A stretch of 34,286 bases of DNA from Rhizopus sp. PT2906 (Eukaryota; Mucoromycota; Mucoromycetes; Mucorales; Rhizopodaceae), in NCBI GenBank assembly GCA_025529335.1, contig JAMYHX010000466.1, positions 1 through 34,286 of the forward strand, given 5' to 3'. Shown in pieces: positions 10,792-21,941 of this stretch (positions are counted from its first letter, which is position 1; each line of letters starts with the position of its first letter). The notes under the pieces are model-generated. The model was not told the DNA's origin. It saw only the letters and a program-made list of their open reading frames with translations, and made no database searches. Made by a program: the position numbers and the translations under genes.

Positions 10792-10944
10792 TAAATTACT
10801 CTAGATAATTTTTATTACCTTGTACCTTTTTATACTCTAACAAAGGAGAGGGGGGGGGAGATAGATCAATAATCGAGCTGAGGTTACTTTTTTAATTCGC
10901 CAGTAAATTTTCCAATTGTATTTATTTCTTTTCATAAACAACAA

Positions 10945-13900
10945 ATGTCACAAGAAGGTCATGAATCAACAAAGAGTAAAGAACAACAGTTGACAGATAA
11001 ACAGCAACGAGAAAAGAAAACAAAGAATTTTTCAGCTTGGGACAAGATTCGTGAAAACATTACAGAGTTTGGCAATGATGCTTTCCATCACGCCTCCATT
11101 CTCACATCAGATTCACCCAGTCCCTCTCGCGCCAATATTCCCAAGTCAAATATACCACAAGTGCATAAAAAACAAACATACAACCCCTTTTTACGAAATC
11201 AGAACGGATTTGACCACAACAAGATGAGTTTGGCTAATACAACACTAGTAGCTGCTCAAGCAGCAGGCATGTCCAATTTTGTACGAGGCTTTAAACCAAA
11301 GATGGGTGCTGGACGACATAACGGCGCAATCTATGCTACCTCAACTGCTGTTCAACAAGATATTTACAGGCTTGAGCGAGACTTGGAGAAATTATTGAGT
11401 CATATCAACACTCGATCTCAGGATGCAAGCTTTATTGATAATAATGCAGCTGTCAAAAAGGAATTAAATAATTTTTCAGTAAAGGCAGGCAAAAAGACGA
11501 AATTTTTAAGATATTCAACAACATTGTCGGATGAGCTGCTTAAACAGTCCGAACAGGCATCGAATGTGACAAGAATATCCGCCAATATAACTTCCATTAT
11601 GGACATTATGAAAAAACATAAATCAGCTACTCGATTGCCCTTTTCTAGTGACATCTTGGCTGTTCTCTTTGTCCCTTTTGATAGAAAGCCTCAGAAAAGT
11701 AAGCACGACAATGTTAATTTTGCTTCCTAACTCATTTATGCAGTCGAGGATTGTAAGCAAGCGCTGGATACGTTTGACTACATTAGAAATCGTTTTAAAC
11801 TTTTAGATTCCTCAGTAAGCTCATCCTGATATAAACATGTACTTGTGAGCTGATCCAATTTTTAAACATCTGTTTCTCCCTTTCTTTTCTTTTAGGAACA
11901 TTTTGAGCAAGTCTTGTTTTGTTGTAGCATCCTAAGCTCAAGCGATACCATCTTAAAAGTATTCAAGTTCCCCCCTCTTTCTTTTCTCTCTTGCTATATC
12001 TAAACTCTACTATTATTTTTACTTTAGGAAAGAGTTATTGGCATACTGAACAATCTAGTTGAACCTTGTATTGAGTTCCCAAATTATCTGCCTTCATCAC
12101 CAGCTGCGTTTCATTCATTAGTCTACGCATTTGCATATATCATTAACAGGCACACTCCCAAACTGGATGCCCAAGAGGCTACGAATAATAGTTCATTCGT
12201 ACGTTCTAGTGTACTCGATTTATTGGATAAGCTGTCAGAAGGAAAACTTGTGTCCGTCGTAGACGATCACTGGACCTCACACTACCAAGTGATAGGACCT
12301 GCGCCTGGGTCTTTAGCAAGAATATGCGTACTAGAATCACTATGCAAATGTCTAATGGCCAACGTCTGCAGGCAGACAAACTCCATCCAAGAGCCTGATC
12401 AAGTATACGACGATCATAGTATAAGCTCACTGTTGGAACTTGTGCAGCGGTACTGGATTGAACCAGATACCAGCATATTGCCCGCGTACTGGAAAATATT
12501 ATTTTTACTGACAGAACTGGCAAGCGACGTGTCCTTGTCTATGGAACAGGCCAACATATCCACTGTATCCCAGCTACTCATGTTTATCCTCGAAAACCTT
12601 GCTCCTTCCAAACTTCGCAGCCACATAGGTGACCAACCCACGGGCAGCAAACAAAAGTCTGTCATCTTCAACCTCGTTACTATGTTGCTATGCTTTCTAT
12701 CTATAGACTGTGACACTATCTCTCCTAAACCAGTAGCTCCACTGACGAGTCCCAGCGTGTCTCCGAACATAAGTCCACAACCGTCTATAAACGATATGTC
12801 ACCCTTGATCAACTCTCCTGTCATCACAGAAGAACCAGAGGCTCCGTCAATTAAAAATGAGTCTATAGTACAGCTACTTGATACAGCTAAGGCGTACTTG
12901 GTCGAATTATGGAACCTTGGCTACAAAGGTTATATACTAAAATGCACAGAAGCCTTGATTCAAGACATCGATGCGGATAAATTAGCAAATGTATACAACA
13001 TCTTACTCTTTCACCTTGACTCAGCTATAGGGCAAGAGATAGCAAAGTCGACAGTTCAAACACTGTTTAAGAGAATAGTGGATACAACACCGCCTCCAAC
13101 ACCCTTATTCTGTAATATGCTGCATGAAATAGCAAAAACGTTCAAGCCTATATTTTACAAGCCCGTTGTGTCCTGCGTTGCCTCAGACGATAATGAGAAG
13201 GTGGCAAGCTTGTTGAAACTTATTACACATCTTCGGCACTACCTTACTGGAGTTCAATTCTGGATGCAAGATGCAGAAATGATCAACGTGTTGCTCTTGA
13301 GCGACGTCGGAACAAGCAAGACGCAAAGAGAAGCCAATTCCTCTCAGACTAACGACGGTATCTCCACCTCTCAGGCTATCTGGGGAAACACAACACTGGG
13401 ACAATGTATTATTGCAACAGAGCTTGTATGGGTATTGAAGGAGTTACGAGAAAAGCAAAAGGATCCGTTAAGAAACATGGAAGAAGACGAAATTGCGAAA
13501 AAATTCTTGATTGACCTTGAACGACGGCTGGCATTGTTCTTGACTGCCAAAGAAAAGAAAGTGATCGTGCCACTACCTTTGCGAGTCATTCTCTGTAATA
13601 TCTTTTTAAACATTCGCTTCTTTTGCAATACGACACATCGACCGGGATGGCTGAATTGTGTCATCAGCTGGGCCACACAGCCGTTGACCAAAGACATCTT
13701 TACTCAAGACTCTCCAGCATCACCTCTGAGCACGCTTCTGTCCGAATTTGATTCGTCCACAGGACATATGCCTTTACTTGATGCAAGCCAGATCAGCAAA
13801 ATATCTGTTATGTTTCTAAGAATGCAAAATGCGTTCTTGGACGTAATGGAACAGTTTAGGAACTGTGTTTTACAGGATACCATGCGTAGGAGAACACAAC

Positions 13901-16900
13901 AACAACAGGAGGCAACACCTGGCTTGATAAATCCAGAAATATCACAAGTTCCAAGACACCAAAGATACCAGCAGGTACAGTCAATATACAGCATGAACAG
14001 TTCAGCCGCTGCATTCCTTCATCTGGATCCTCCCGAATTTGTTCAAGATGGAAATAACCAAGAGGAAGGAGAGACTACCAACAGTCTTGGCTTCAAACTA
14101 TCAAAATATAGGTTTGACCATATTAGTGAACTAAACCAGGACGCATTTGGATCAGTATTATCTCTGCTGGCAGCTGTATACGCCACGATATCATCACAAG
14201 AGTATGAGCGTTTTGTTAAAATTTTATGGGAAGTTCATATGAACGATAAAAGACCTGCCTCGTACGTTCCTGCTGTATTTTTGCTGATGCAGTGTGGTGA
14301 AAAGATACCCAAGGTGACAGTTGATGTGATTGTCAAAGGCTTACACAGGTAAGACAGAGAAGTGAAGCAGTTACAGAGATCCAAACTGAATACATCATAG
14401 CGATGACCCTGCAATTAAGCTTTTAGAAATCCAAAAACTCTCTTCACTTATGGGCTTCAGATTTAATGTGCTCAACCAAGAGTTCATTCAGGTCTCATCT
14501 CACAACAAGCCTTTTCGTGGAGATGGTGGAACGTTTTCGACACCCTTTGTCCCGACTGATCTTGGAAGCAACGAATTTACGTTAGATGAGCCTCGATGGA
14601 TGTCCAAGTTGAGGAATACGAGCAATCTGCCTATTGAACTAAAACGACAAATACAAGAACTGGGATGGAATGAAGATGATAATGGAGAAGAGTATGAGGC
14701 CCTGAAAAAGGTCTTGACGCCCCTTTGTTTACTACCTTCGCTGTTCCTTGAGGAAGATGACGAAAGGACAAATGAAGAAGATGAATTGGGTATAGCCGTC
14801 ATACGTGAGCGTGGAAAGATAGTCAACATTAGCAAAGCGATTGCAAGAAAGAAGAGGATGGCGTCTGTCTACTCCTTTGCAGCCATATTTTTAAAAATAG
14901 TAAACCTATTGGCAGATAATTCTGCGAGTGTATCAAGCGCACTGCGAGAGCTGGTGGAACAGTGCTTAAGAGACGATCCTGCTTATTTCTTGAAAGCATT
15001 CTTGAACAGCTTGGGAAAAAACAAGGCGGATATGCCCACGGATATCATTGCTCAGATACACCATATTATCAGTCTACAGCGCAAGCTGCCTCCTGGACTT
15101 ACAAACATTCTGTTTAATTATTTGGCTGGGATGCTCAAGTGGATTGTCAGAGAAAACAAAAAGAATGGTCTCGTCTTGATGACACTTATACATCCTATCT
15201 TGGCTGAGTTGACTCTCTCGACAAACGATCTGGCGATTCGAGACTTACGAAAGAACAAGATTGAGCATCTGTTAGTGAGCACGGGAAAGTTTTGGTTCAC
15301 GCATGAACAGCCGATGGATATATTTCCTAGATACTTATCAAGCAGCCACCATTCGTTCACAGTGCTCAAGATTCCTCAGCAAATATTCTCTGTTGCTTCT
15401 CTGCGTATCAGCCATATTCAATTCCTTACAAATTACCTTTTGCGGTTTCCTAGAGAAGTATATGCTGTAAAGAAGACATTACAGGATTATGAGCCAATGC
15501 CGATACCAGGTTCCAAGCGAGAACCAAAGTACTTTCTTGAAAAGACATATTATCCAGACATATCATACAGTAAGAAATACCGTTTGCATCATACACGCAA
15601 AGAAACACAAGAGGATCAAATTGATAAAGAAATGCTTGCATCCATGCGTGCTCGTACTTGGCTGCGCTTTATAGACGTTCTGCTGAACGGCCTCAACAAG
15701 AATTACAATGATCGAGACGAGCTTGAAAGGATTCTACAAGGAGTTAATTCAATCATAACCGAGTTCAACCATGACTTTGGTATCATCAGCCAAGCACTGG
15801 TGCTGTACACTCGTGTTGTGACAAGATTCAAGCGTCTGTTCAAATCGAATAGGGGTTATGTTATCTTTCTCCCTGCTTTATTCAAGGTATTTTGTGAATC
15901 TGAATCTTGTGTTCAGGTCACCTCTGCGATTGCCCTTGCCTGGTGCAGATTCTACGCTGTTCATCAAGAAGCCTTTGTATTCCAAATGTTGGGATCCCTA
16001 GTTCCGTCTATTCTTGCAGCATACGAAAAGTCAAACGAGCTTGGTTCCTGGATGACTGAAAATTTGTTTACCTTGATCCAAGTTATGGACCGTCCTCCAC
16101 AGCTAGGCTCATTTCCTGATACGTTGGGTCTGCAACTACAGCTTGAGCTTGACGACCGCGAGCGAGATATTCAAGATCGTATCGACTCTATCAGCAACCC
16201 AACATCACTTCCTTTACCAGTGGCGATCTTTAAGCCTTTAGCAAGAAGTGCAACGGCGCCTATGGGACAAATAGAGACTACCAGCTATAGCAGTCGATCA
16301 TTTAAGCTAGAAGACTTCATTAAGCTGTTCCTTACCGTTATTGCCTATGATCCAAGTTCTCTTCGAGCAGAGCAATTTGTTAAACTGCTTACGCATCTGA
16401 TACCATCATTCAATAAGTTGTCACGTTTAAAGAAGATCTTGCAAGAAGGTGTTTCTGCTCTGGTTGACGTGTTTTTAAAGTTTAGTAAAACAGCAAAGCC
16501 TGTGATAGTCACAAATGCAAAGACTGCCTCAGGAGAATATCAAGGCGTGTCTTCAAATGATCGTAGGCAAGGGCTAGGCAATCTCGTCCGAACGGGAGCC
16601 AAAACCGATTCTGCGCAAAATGCTTATGGAAAGCAATGGCAGCAGAATGATAGGTTTACCATCAAGCAAGAGTTTATCACATTGGTTCATATGTATATGA
16701 AGCATGGAGGGAGGTTATCAGAAACATCTCACGAAAAAATGGCACAGATCATACGTACGGTGCTACGAGACTATCGCAGTATCAAAGGGCTGACTATCAA
16801 AACTGATTGGATAAGAGACTATCTTGTAGACTCTTTGCACTCCATGGTCGATACTAGGAACTACACCAAGTCATTAAAAAAAGTATTGAACGAAATCTAT

Positions 16901-18628
16901 GTGCAGTACCGTACACAGTGGAAAACAGTCGATGCTTCTGACCTATATGAAGGGTTAGCCATTATGCTCGAACAGGGACAGGGTAAAGCGATTATGATGC
17001 ACGATATGGCTGGAGTCATCAAGGACAGATTTATCCCGTTTGGCTTGACAGTGGCAACGTTAACCAGCTGGGATAACGAAAGTGACCATGCCAAATTTTG
17101 CAATTCGTTGGTACGCTTGATTATCGCGATCCTCGAGAACTCCACTCAGGATGTATTTGCAGAAATTGAACGACAGACGCCCTCAGTAGAGTTGATCGGC
17201 CGTATCATCATTCCTCTATGCTTTCAGTATAATCTGCAATGGGAATATAGTAGCGTAGGCACGTCGAGTGCATTTAAGCCTAATCCTGCAAACAATTGGA
17301 CGCGATTGCTGAACTTTTTATCCAACCTTTGCAGCCATGCCTCTCTTTTGAAAGGCAAGTCACCTGGATTTTCCCTTTCTCAACTAGCTACCATGGGACA
17401 ATCGAATACAGAAGATGGAGTCGATGCAGCAGATATCCCAGAGGCAAAGGATGGGAAACAAACACCACAGTCATTAGCTGTGTTATTTTCACTTTGTTTG
17501 GTTGCTATCAAGATTGTTCTGGTGAGAGGACGAGCTACGTTTAACGACCTCAAAGGATCGTGGTCTCAGATCGCATTCTTTATAAGAAACACTCTAGTGT
17601 TTGGTCAGACATTAAAACTTCTTCGATCGAAAAGCAGCCGTTCAGACCAGCATAATGCCAGTACTCCAACTGATGCTCATTCCCCTTTCATGCCTTCACC
17701 CTCTGTTTTGTCGCCTCTTGGTCTTTCAACGCCTGGATTATCTCCTTATACAATAAGCAACCCATTGCCTTCTTCAGATCTTCGGGCCAACTTTTCCTTC
17801 AACGCAACAGTTGGTGTGGGCACAATTTATGACTTTACTACATGGAAATTCTTGGAATTCATTGTATCCTTCCGTAGTCCACTCTTTATCCTTTTAAAAG
17901 ATTTTATATACCAAAAGTTGAATCAGATGGGTAACACTAGTAACAACTATCAACCTTCACTTTATAGTCCAAGAGCAAGTTTTAATTTCCCTCATGACAG
18001 TACCCGCTGGAAGAGCTGGGGTGCTGAACTTAGTAGTGTGAACAGTAACACTGGAGGCAATCAAAGCAATAGCAATGCCTCTCCCCAGAATATTGCTATT
18101 CCCAAGTTGAACATAGAAGAAGTAGAAAATACCAGTGTTGACATGAACGTCGAAGGCTCACCGACATTTGGACTCGGTCTCCATTTGGCCAATAAGCCTA
18201 GCAATACGAGTCCGTCTATGTCAGTCCATATACCACCTGTTCCTAGTTCTCCTGCATTATCTGCGCATTCACCAACAGGATTCTCAGAGACAGAGGGTAA
18301 CATACCTCATTCACCAAAGCAAACGTCTGGTCCTAAACAACAAGAACCAAGCTCCAATTTGCCAAAAGAGAATGTGCTACACATGCTACATGCAGAGACA
18401 ATCACCTCTATCGTCAATACCCAGATTTCAGTAGGAGTCAAACCATCTCTGCCATGGATCGCTACAGACTCTCAACGAAGAGTTAAACCATGGAGTAATA
18501 AGGATGTGATAGCAAAGATGGCAAATGAATGGCAATTATTACTTCAACTATGTGCTGAATCTGATATCTTTACTCTCAAAGGTGCAAACATTTCTTCATC
18601 AAACATCCCTGCGTCTCCCCTGGTATAA
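10945..18628 (+). CDS. Giant alpha-helical protein of 2478 residues, possibly UNC80-like
   Basis: Five exons join in phase: 10945-11698, 11744-11814, 11896-11958, 12028-14348 and 14401-18628. The introns are short and have recognisable donors (GTAAGC, GTAAGC, GTATTC, GTAAGA). The product is almost entirely amphipathic helix pairs suggestive of ARM/HEAT-type repeats. It has no signal peptide and no clear transmembrane segment. Ser/Pro-rich loops lie near the genomic positions 12720-12840, 17660-17780 and 18060-18350, and the C-terminus is polar. Blocks that look conserved include SLRAEQFVKLLTHLIPSFNK and TTWKFLEFIVSFRSPLFILL. My best guess is the fungal family resembling UNC80, the scaffold of the animal NALCN channel, but this rests on size and general character, not on a decisive motif. 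Furry/Tao3-type or Dopey-type scaffolds are alternatives. The gene model itself is secure. Confidence 0.7.
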
Positions 18629-18776
18629 TCCCCTCTTACATATATACATATTCCGCTTGTGTGTTGCACGCAGTTCATGCCACAACCCCTTTATTGAAAT
18701 AAACACACGCTTCAAATTAGTTGAGCGCCAAAAAATTTATTTACCCTTCTTTTTCACCTCTTGATTAATACTTCTA

Positions 18777-19377
18777 ATGGAAAAAATCCGCGAGGTAATC
18801 TAACTGAGCAGTTGGAAGCCCATAGGAAGACTAAGCTAATTCCTACACGCAAAAAGAAAATTAACTCCATTCGTGCTGAAGCCGATGCTGCTATTGCCAA
18901 GGCAGAAGCTTTAGAAGCTAGAGTTAAAGAGCTTGAACAGGAACAAACACAGAGTGAACGAGAGATTGTTTCTTTAACGAACAGAAACAAACAGCTTGAA
19001 GATGATTTAGAAACTGCTCATGAAAAAATTAAGGAATTAAAAGGAAGTGAACAAGAGGGAAGTGACCTGAAGAAGGAGTATGATAATGCCATGCGTAAGA
19101 TTTCTATGCTTGAGCAAGAACTAGAGGACTCTGACAGAGCCCTTGGAGAGACAGCAAAAAGGTATGTGTATATATGAAGCAGTGTAGTATGGGTACCTAA
19201 TTCAACATGTATAGTCTTCGCGAGTCAGACGTGAAGGTTGAGCAATATGAAAGACAGATTCAACAATTGACTCAAAAGTTAGACGAAAAGGACAGGATTA
19301 ATGAAGAACTTGAAATCAAGAATAAAGAACTGAAAGAGCAATTGGAAGAATTCAACACCATGTTGGAGTCAATGTGA
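18777..19377 (+). CDS. TPM1: Tropomyosin
   Basis: This actin-cable-stabilising coiled-coil protein is needed for polarised growth and cytokinesis in fungi. Three exons (18777-18794, 18857-19161, 19215-19377) give exactly 161 residues, the length of S. cerevisiae Tpm2 and S. pombe Cdc8. The first exon is 18 nt and encodes MEKIRE. The second continues KINSIRAEADAAIAKAEALE, reproducing the conserved tropomyosin N-terminus that polymerises head to tail. Heptad repeats run the whole length, with SLTNRNKQLEDDLETA and SMLEQELEDSDRALGETA among the typical blocks; there is no proline. The start was chosen because only the short first exon restores this N-terminus; an upstream ATG in the intron frame would add an unrelated basic stretch. 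It lies 148 nt after the giant helical gene. Confidence 0.92.
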
Positions 19378-19380
19378 TCT

Positions 19381-19386
19381 AATAAA
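19381..19386 (+). terminator. Polyadenylation-type signal of the tropomyosin gene
   Basis: AATAAA begins 3 nt after the tropomyosin stop codon and is followed by a T-rich tract. This fits a cleavage/polyadenylation signal; short A-rich motifs are common here, so confidence is moderate. Confidence 0.4.
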
Positions 19387-19526
19387 CTTTTTTTTCCTGT
19401 CATATTCCGCGTTGCTGTAGTTATGCAAAAAGAGAAAAGAAAGGTCGAATCTGATATGAACATGTATTGAATATATACACTGTGTTCTTTTTATTTTATA
19501 TATGCCAAGAATAAACTGTCAATCGC

Positions 19527-19912
19527 TTAGATTTCAGCAAGTTCGCGAAGACGACGAACAGTAGAGCGAACAGTGGCAGCGGCAGTTGTACTAGAAAATT
19601 GTCAATTATATACATTTTTAAATCTACAATTCTACTTACGAGACAGTGTAAGCACCACCAGCCAAGACCTTCTTACAGCCCTTGCACTTCCAGATACCAA
19701 CAGCAGTACGCTTAACAGCATCTTTACCACAGAAGGTACAGGTGTATTTAGAGTGTTGGGTGATTTCCATCTTCTTTACGGTCTTTCTGAGAGAGGCACC
19801 ATAACGAGTACCATATTTACCGGTGATTCCGACCTTCTTAGTACGCTTGGCCTATATAGATGATAGGATTAGTGTATGATTATTTACATTGATGGATGCA
19901 ACTATGTACCAT
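19527..19912 (-). CDS. RPL43: 60S ribosomal protein eL43 (L37a)
   Basis: This is a structural protein of the large ribosomal subunit with a C4 zinc ribbon. Three exons (19912-19910, 19851-19640, 19590-19527) give 92 residues, the exact family length. The protein reads AKRTKKVGITGKYGTRYGAS and then RKTVKKMEITQHSKYTC; the zinc ligands are in CTFCG and CKGC. It ends in RSTVRRLRELAEI. The initiator methionine is placed on a 3-nt first exon: ATG at 19912-19910 followed by GTACAT, with the acceptor directly before GCC AAG CGT. No ATG occurs in frame at the start of exon 2, and eL43 proteins begin MAKRTKKVG, so this join is preferred. It converges on tropomyosin, with 149 nt between stops, and is divergent from TOM40. 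Confidence 0.92.
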
Positions 19913-20568
19913 ATTAGATGGATAATATAAAAGGGAGGGAGTATTGCTTTGATCATACTCACATACTATGCATCAAGATCTGTTCGACCAAGAGTACACA
20001 CTATGATGCTGTGGACCGGACAATGACGTAGATTGAAGCTTGGAGTTTTGATTGGATAAGAGTATCCGTTTCTCTCTCAGCAAGTAATGTTGCCAGTGAA
20101 TTCAGTACAAGCTACAAGCAAGTACTGAGAAGACTATTGTCATAGCAGCTTAAAGAACAAAAACAAAAAAAAAAACAATTATACAGAAAGTAAGAGATGA
20201 TTATCTAGAAAATTTGAGAGAAAAAGAGCAAGTTCCATTAGTTACGGAATTCTTGAGCGATAATGTTGAAATGGAACTAACCGTGCTTTCCATCGCTTTA
20301 ATCCCTGTAGCCAATGTCCCTCTTTTCATCTAATCGACTGTTCATAAGGCAGTGTTGCTAAACTAAAGTTACTGTAAATTCATAGCGTGAAGGTGACAGT
20401 TGGCAGTGCTTTTGGTGCTAGTGGACTGCTTTTGAAAGCTAAGCGAATCAATTCTTGTTGAAAATTTATTTTGAATGAGCGAAAGACCAGCAGTCCAACC
20501 CCCTCCACTTTTTTTTCTGTTTCTCTCTCTCTCACTCACTCTTTATTTAAAAGAAAAACCTGTCAACT
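19913..20568. promoter_or_regulatory. Divergent promoter region between RPL43 and TOM40
   Basis: This 656-nt stretch separates two head-to-head genes and must hold both promoters. No open reading frame, tRNA or other RNA gene is recognisable. A long pyrimidine tract (about 20506-20546, mainly CT) lies just before the TOM40 start, as is common in fungal leaders. Confidence 0.5.
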
Positions 20569-21810
20569 ATGGCAACACCAGAAGCTACATCTGCATCTCC
20601 TAGACTTTTTACCCCACTTTCTGGTAATTTTGGCCTTAAAGGTGATCAAAAGCCTACGGGATCTGCTTGGAATCCACTCCAGTGGCCCGCTTGGTTCACA
20701 TACCATAAAGGACGCTTGAACTTGCCTAGTCCCGGAAGATTTGAAAGACTTCATGGCGAAGTAACCAAGGGTAAAAAATGAAAATGACGCGCGCACGTAT
20801 CATTCATGACTAAACAATATGTATATATAGAGGTCTTCACTACTGCTTACCTCTTTGACGGTGCTCAAGCCAACATTATCAAGGAACTTTCTGCCAATTT
20901 CCACGTTCAACATCAATTCTCTTTAGGCTCTCAAGTTATGCCACCCATGTATAACTTTATGTCTGGCTACATGACCGAAAAGGTAGACAGCAAACACGCT
21001 GAAAAAAAAAAGGCTATCCAACAATAGGGATTTTTAGACTAAAAAGTTTTTTTAGACCATGTTGCAAGGTACCATGGATAACGATACAAACTTAAATGGT
21101 GTTTTCAGACATGCTTGGTCGAATAAATATGTGACCAAGGTTGTTGCACAGGTAGAAAAAGCATATCAAACGACGTATATTAGAATATTAAGAGTATGTT
21201 AGTTTACCAACATGCCCGGTCATTCTATGGTTCAACTTGAGCAAGAAGTAAATGGATCAGATTATTCTTTGAACTTTAAGACGATGAATGCCAACCCATT
21301 AGAGATGACAGGCCTCTACATGGCTTCCTACCTTCAATCTGTCACCCAAAACTTGGTAGTAGGAAGCGAAATCGTCTTGCAGCGTCCTACACGCGACATG
21401 GAAGAGACTGCCATGTCATTAGTTGGTAAATACACTGGTAAAGACTTTATTGCGACTGCACAATTCCAAGGCATGGGAGCAATACAAGCCAGTTATTATC
21501 AACGTATTAATGAAAAGGTTGATTTTGGTGTCGAACTTAACTTGATGGCCCAAGGCGGTCGCAGAGAAGCTGTTGCCACTGTAGGCGGCAAATTCGATTT
21601 TAGAGCAGCTACTTTCAGAGGACAAATTGATACAACAGGTAGAGTATCTGCTGTCTTGGAAGAAAAGATGGCTCCTGGTTTCTCTTTCCTCATCAGTGGT
21701 GACTTGGATCATATGAAGGTTTGTTGCTATCGTTTAATTTTTTCTTTATATACTCACAATAGAAATAGGGTCAAAGTAAATTCGGTATTGGTATCATGTT
21801 GTCTGCATAG
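20569..21810 (+). CDS. TOM40: Mitochondrial import channel Tom40
   Basis: This beta-barrel forms the protein-conducting pore of the TOM complex in the mitochondrial outer membrane. Five exons (20569-20770, 20831-20982, 21056-21151, 21203-21718, 21769-21810) join in phase to 335 residues, close to the fungal family length. The N-terminal region has NPLQWPAWFTYHKGRLNLPS and FERLHGEV, followed by FDGAQANIIKELSANFHVQH, typical of the start of the barrel. Alternating beta-strand pattern continues through YTGKDFIATAQFQGMGAIQA and ELNLMAQGGRREAVATVGGK. The last strand is short (GQSKFGIGIMLSA), as expected for the closing beta-signal. Intron 2 has a less usual GTAGAC donor. It converges on RSP5, with 131 nt between stops. 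Confidence 0.94.
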
Positions 21811-21941
21811 ATTGATTTATTATATTCTTTTGTGTACAAAAATTAAAAAAAAACTAATATACAACAATGTACATGATATTTTATGTAAATGGAATGGTTT
21901 ATTTAAAATAATGAAGGGGGGGGATATGTACACATAATTAC

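Noticed and set aside
10850..10858. G9 run as a possible G-quadruplex (also G8 at 21916-21923)
   Set aside because: A single G-run without further runs nearby cannot form an intramolecular quadruplex; probably simple repeat sequence.
12206..13994. Several minus-strand open frames inside the giant helical gene
   Set aside because: They are antisense to a continuous, protein-like plus-strand frame and have no family resemblance.
14349..14400. Two separate genes on either side of this gap (12028-14348 and 14401-18628)
   Set aside because: A GTAAGA donor and a TAG acceptor join the frames in phase without loss, so a single gene is favoured.
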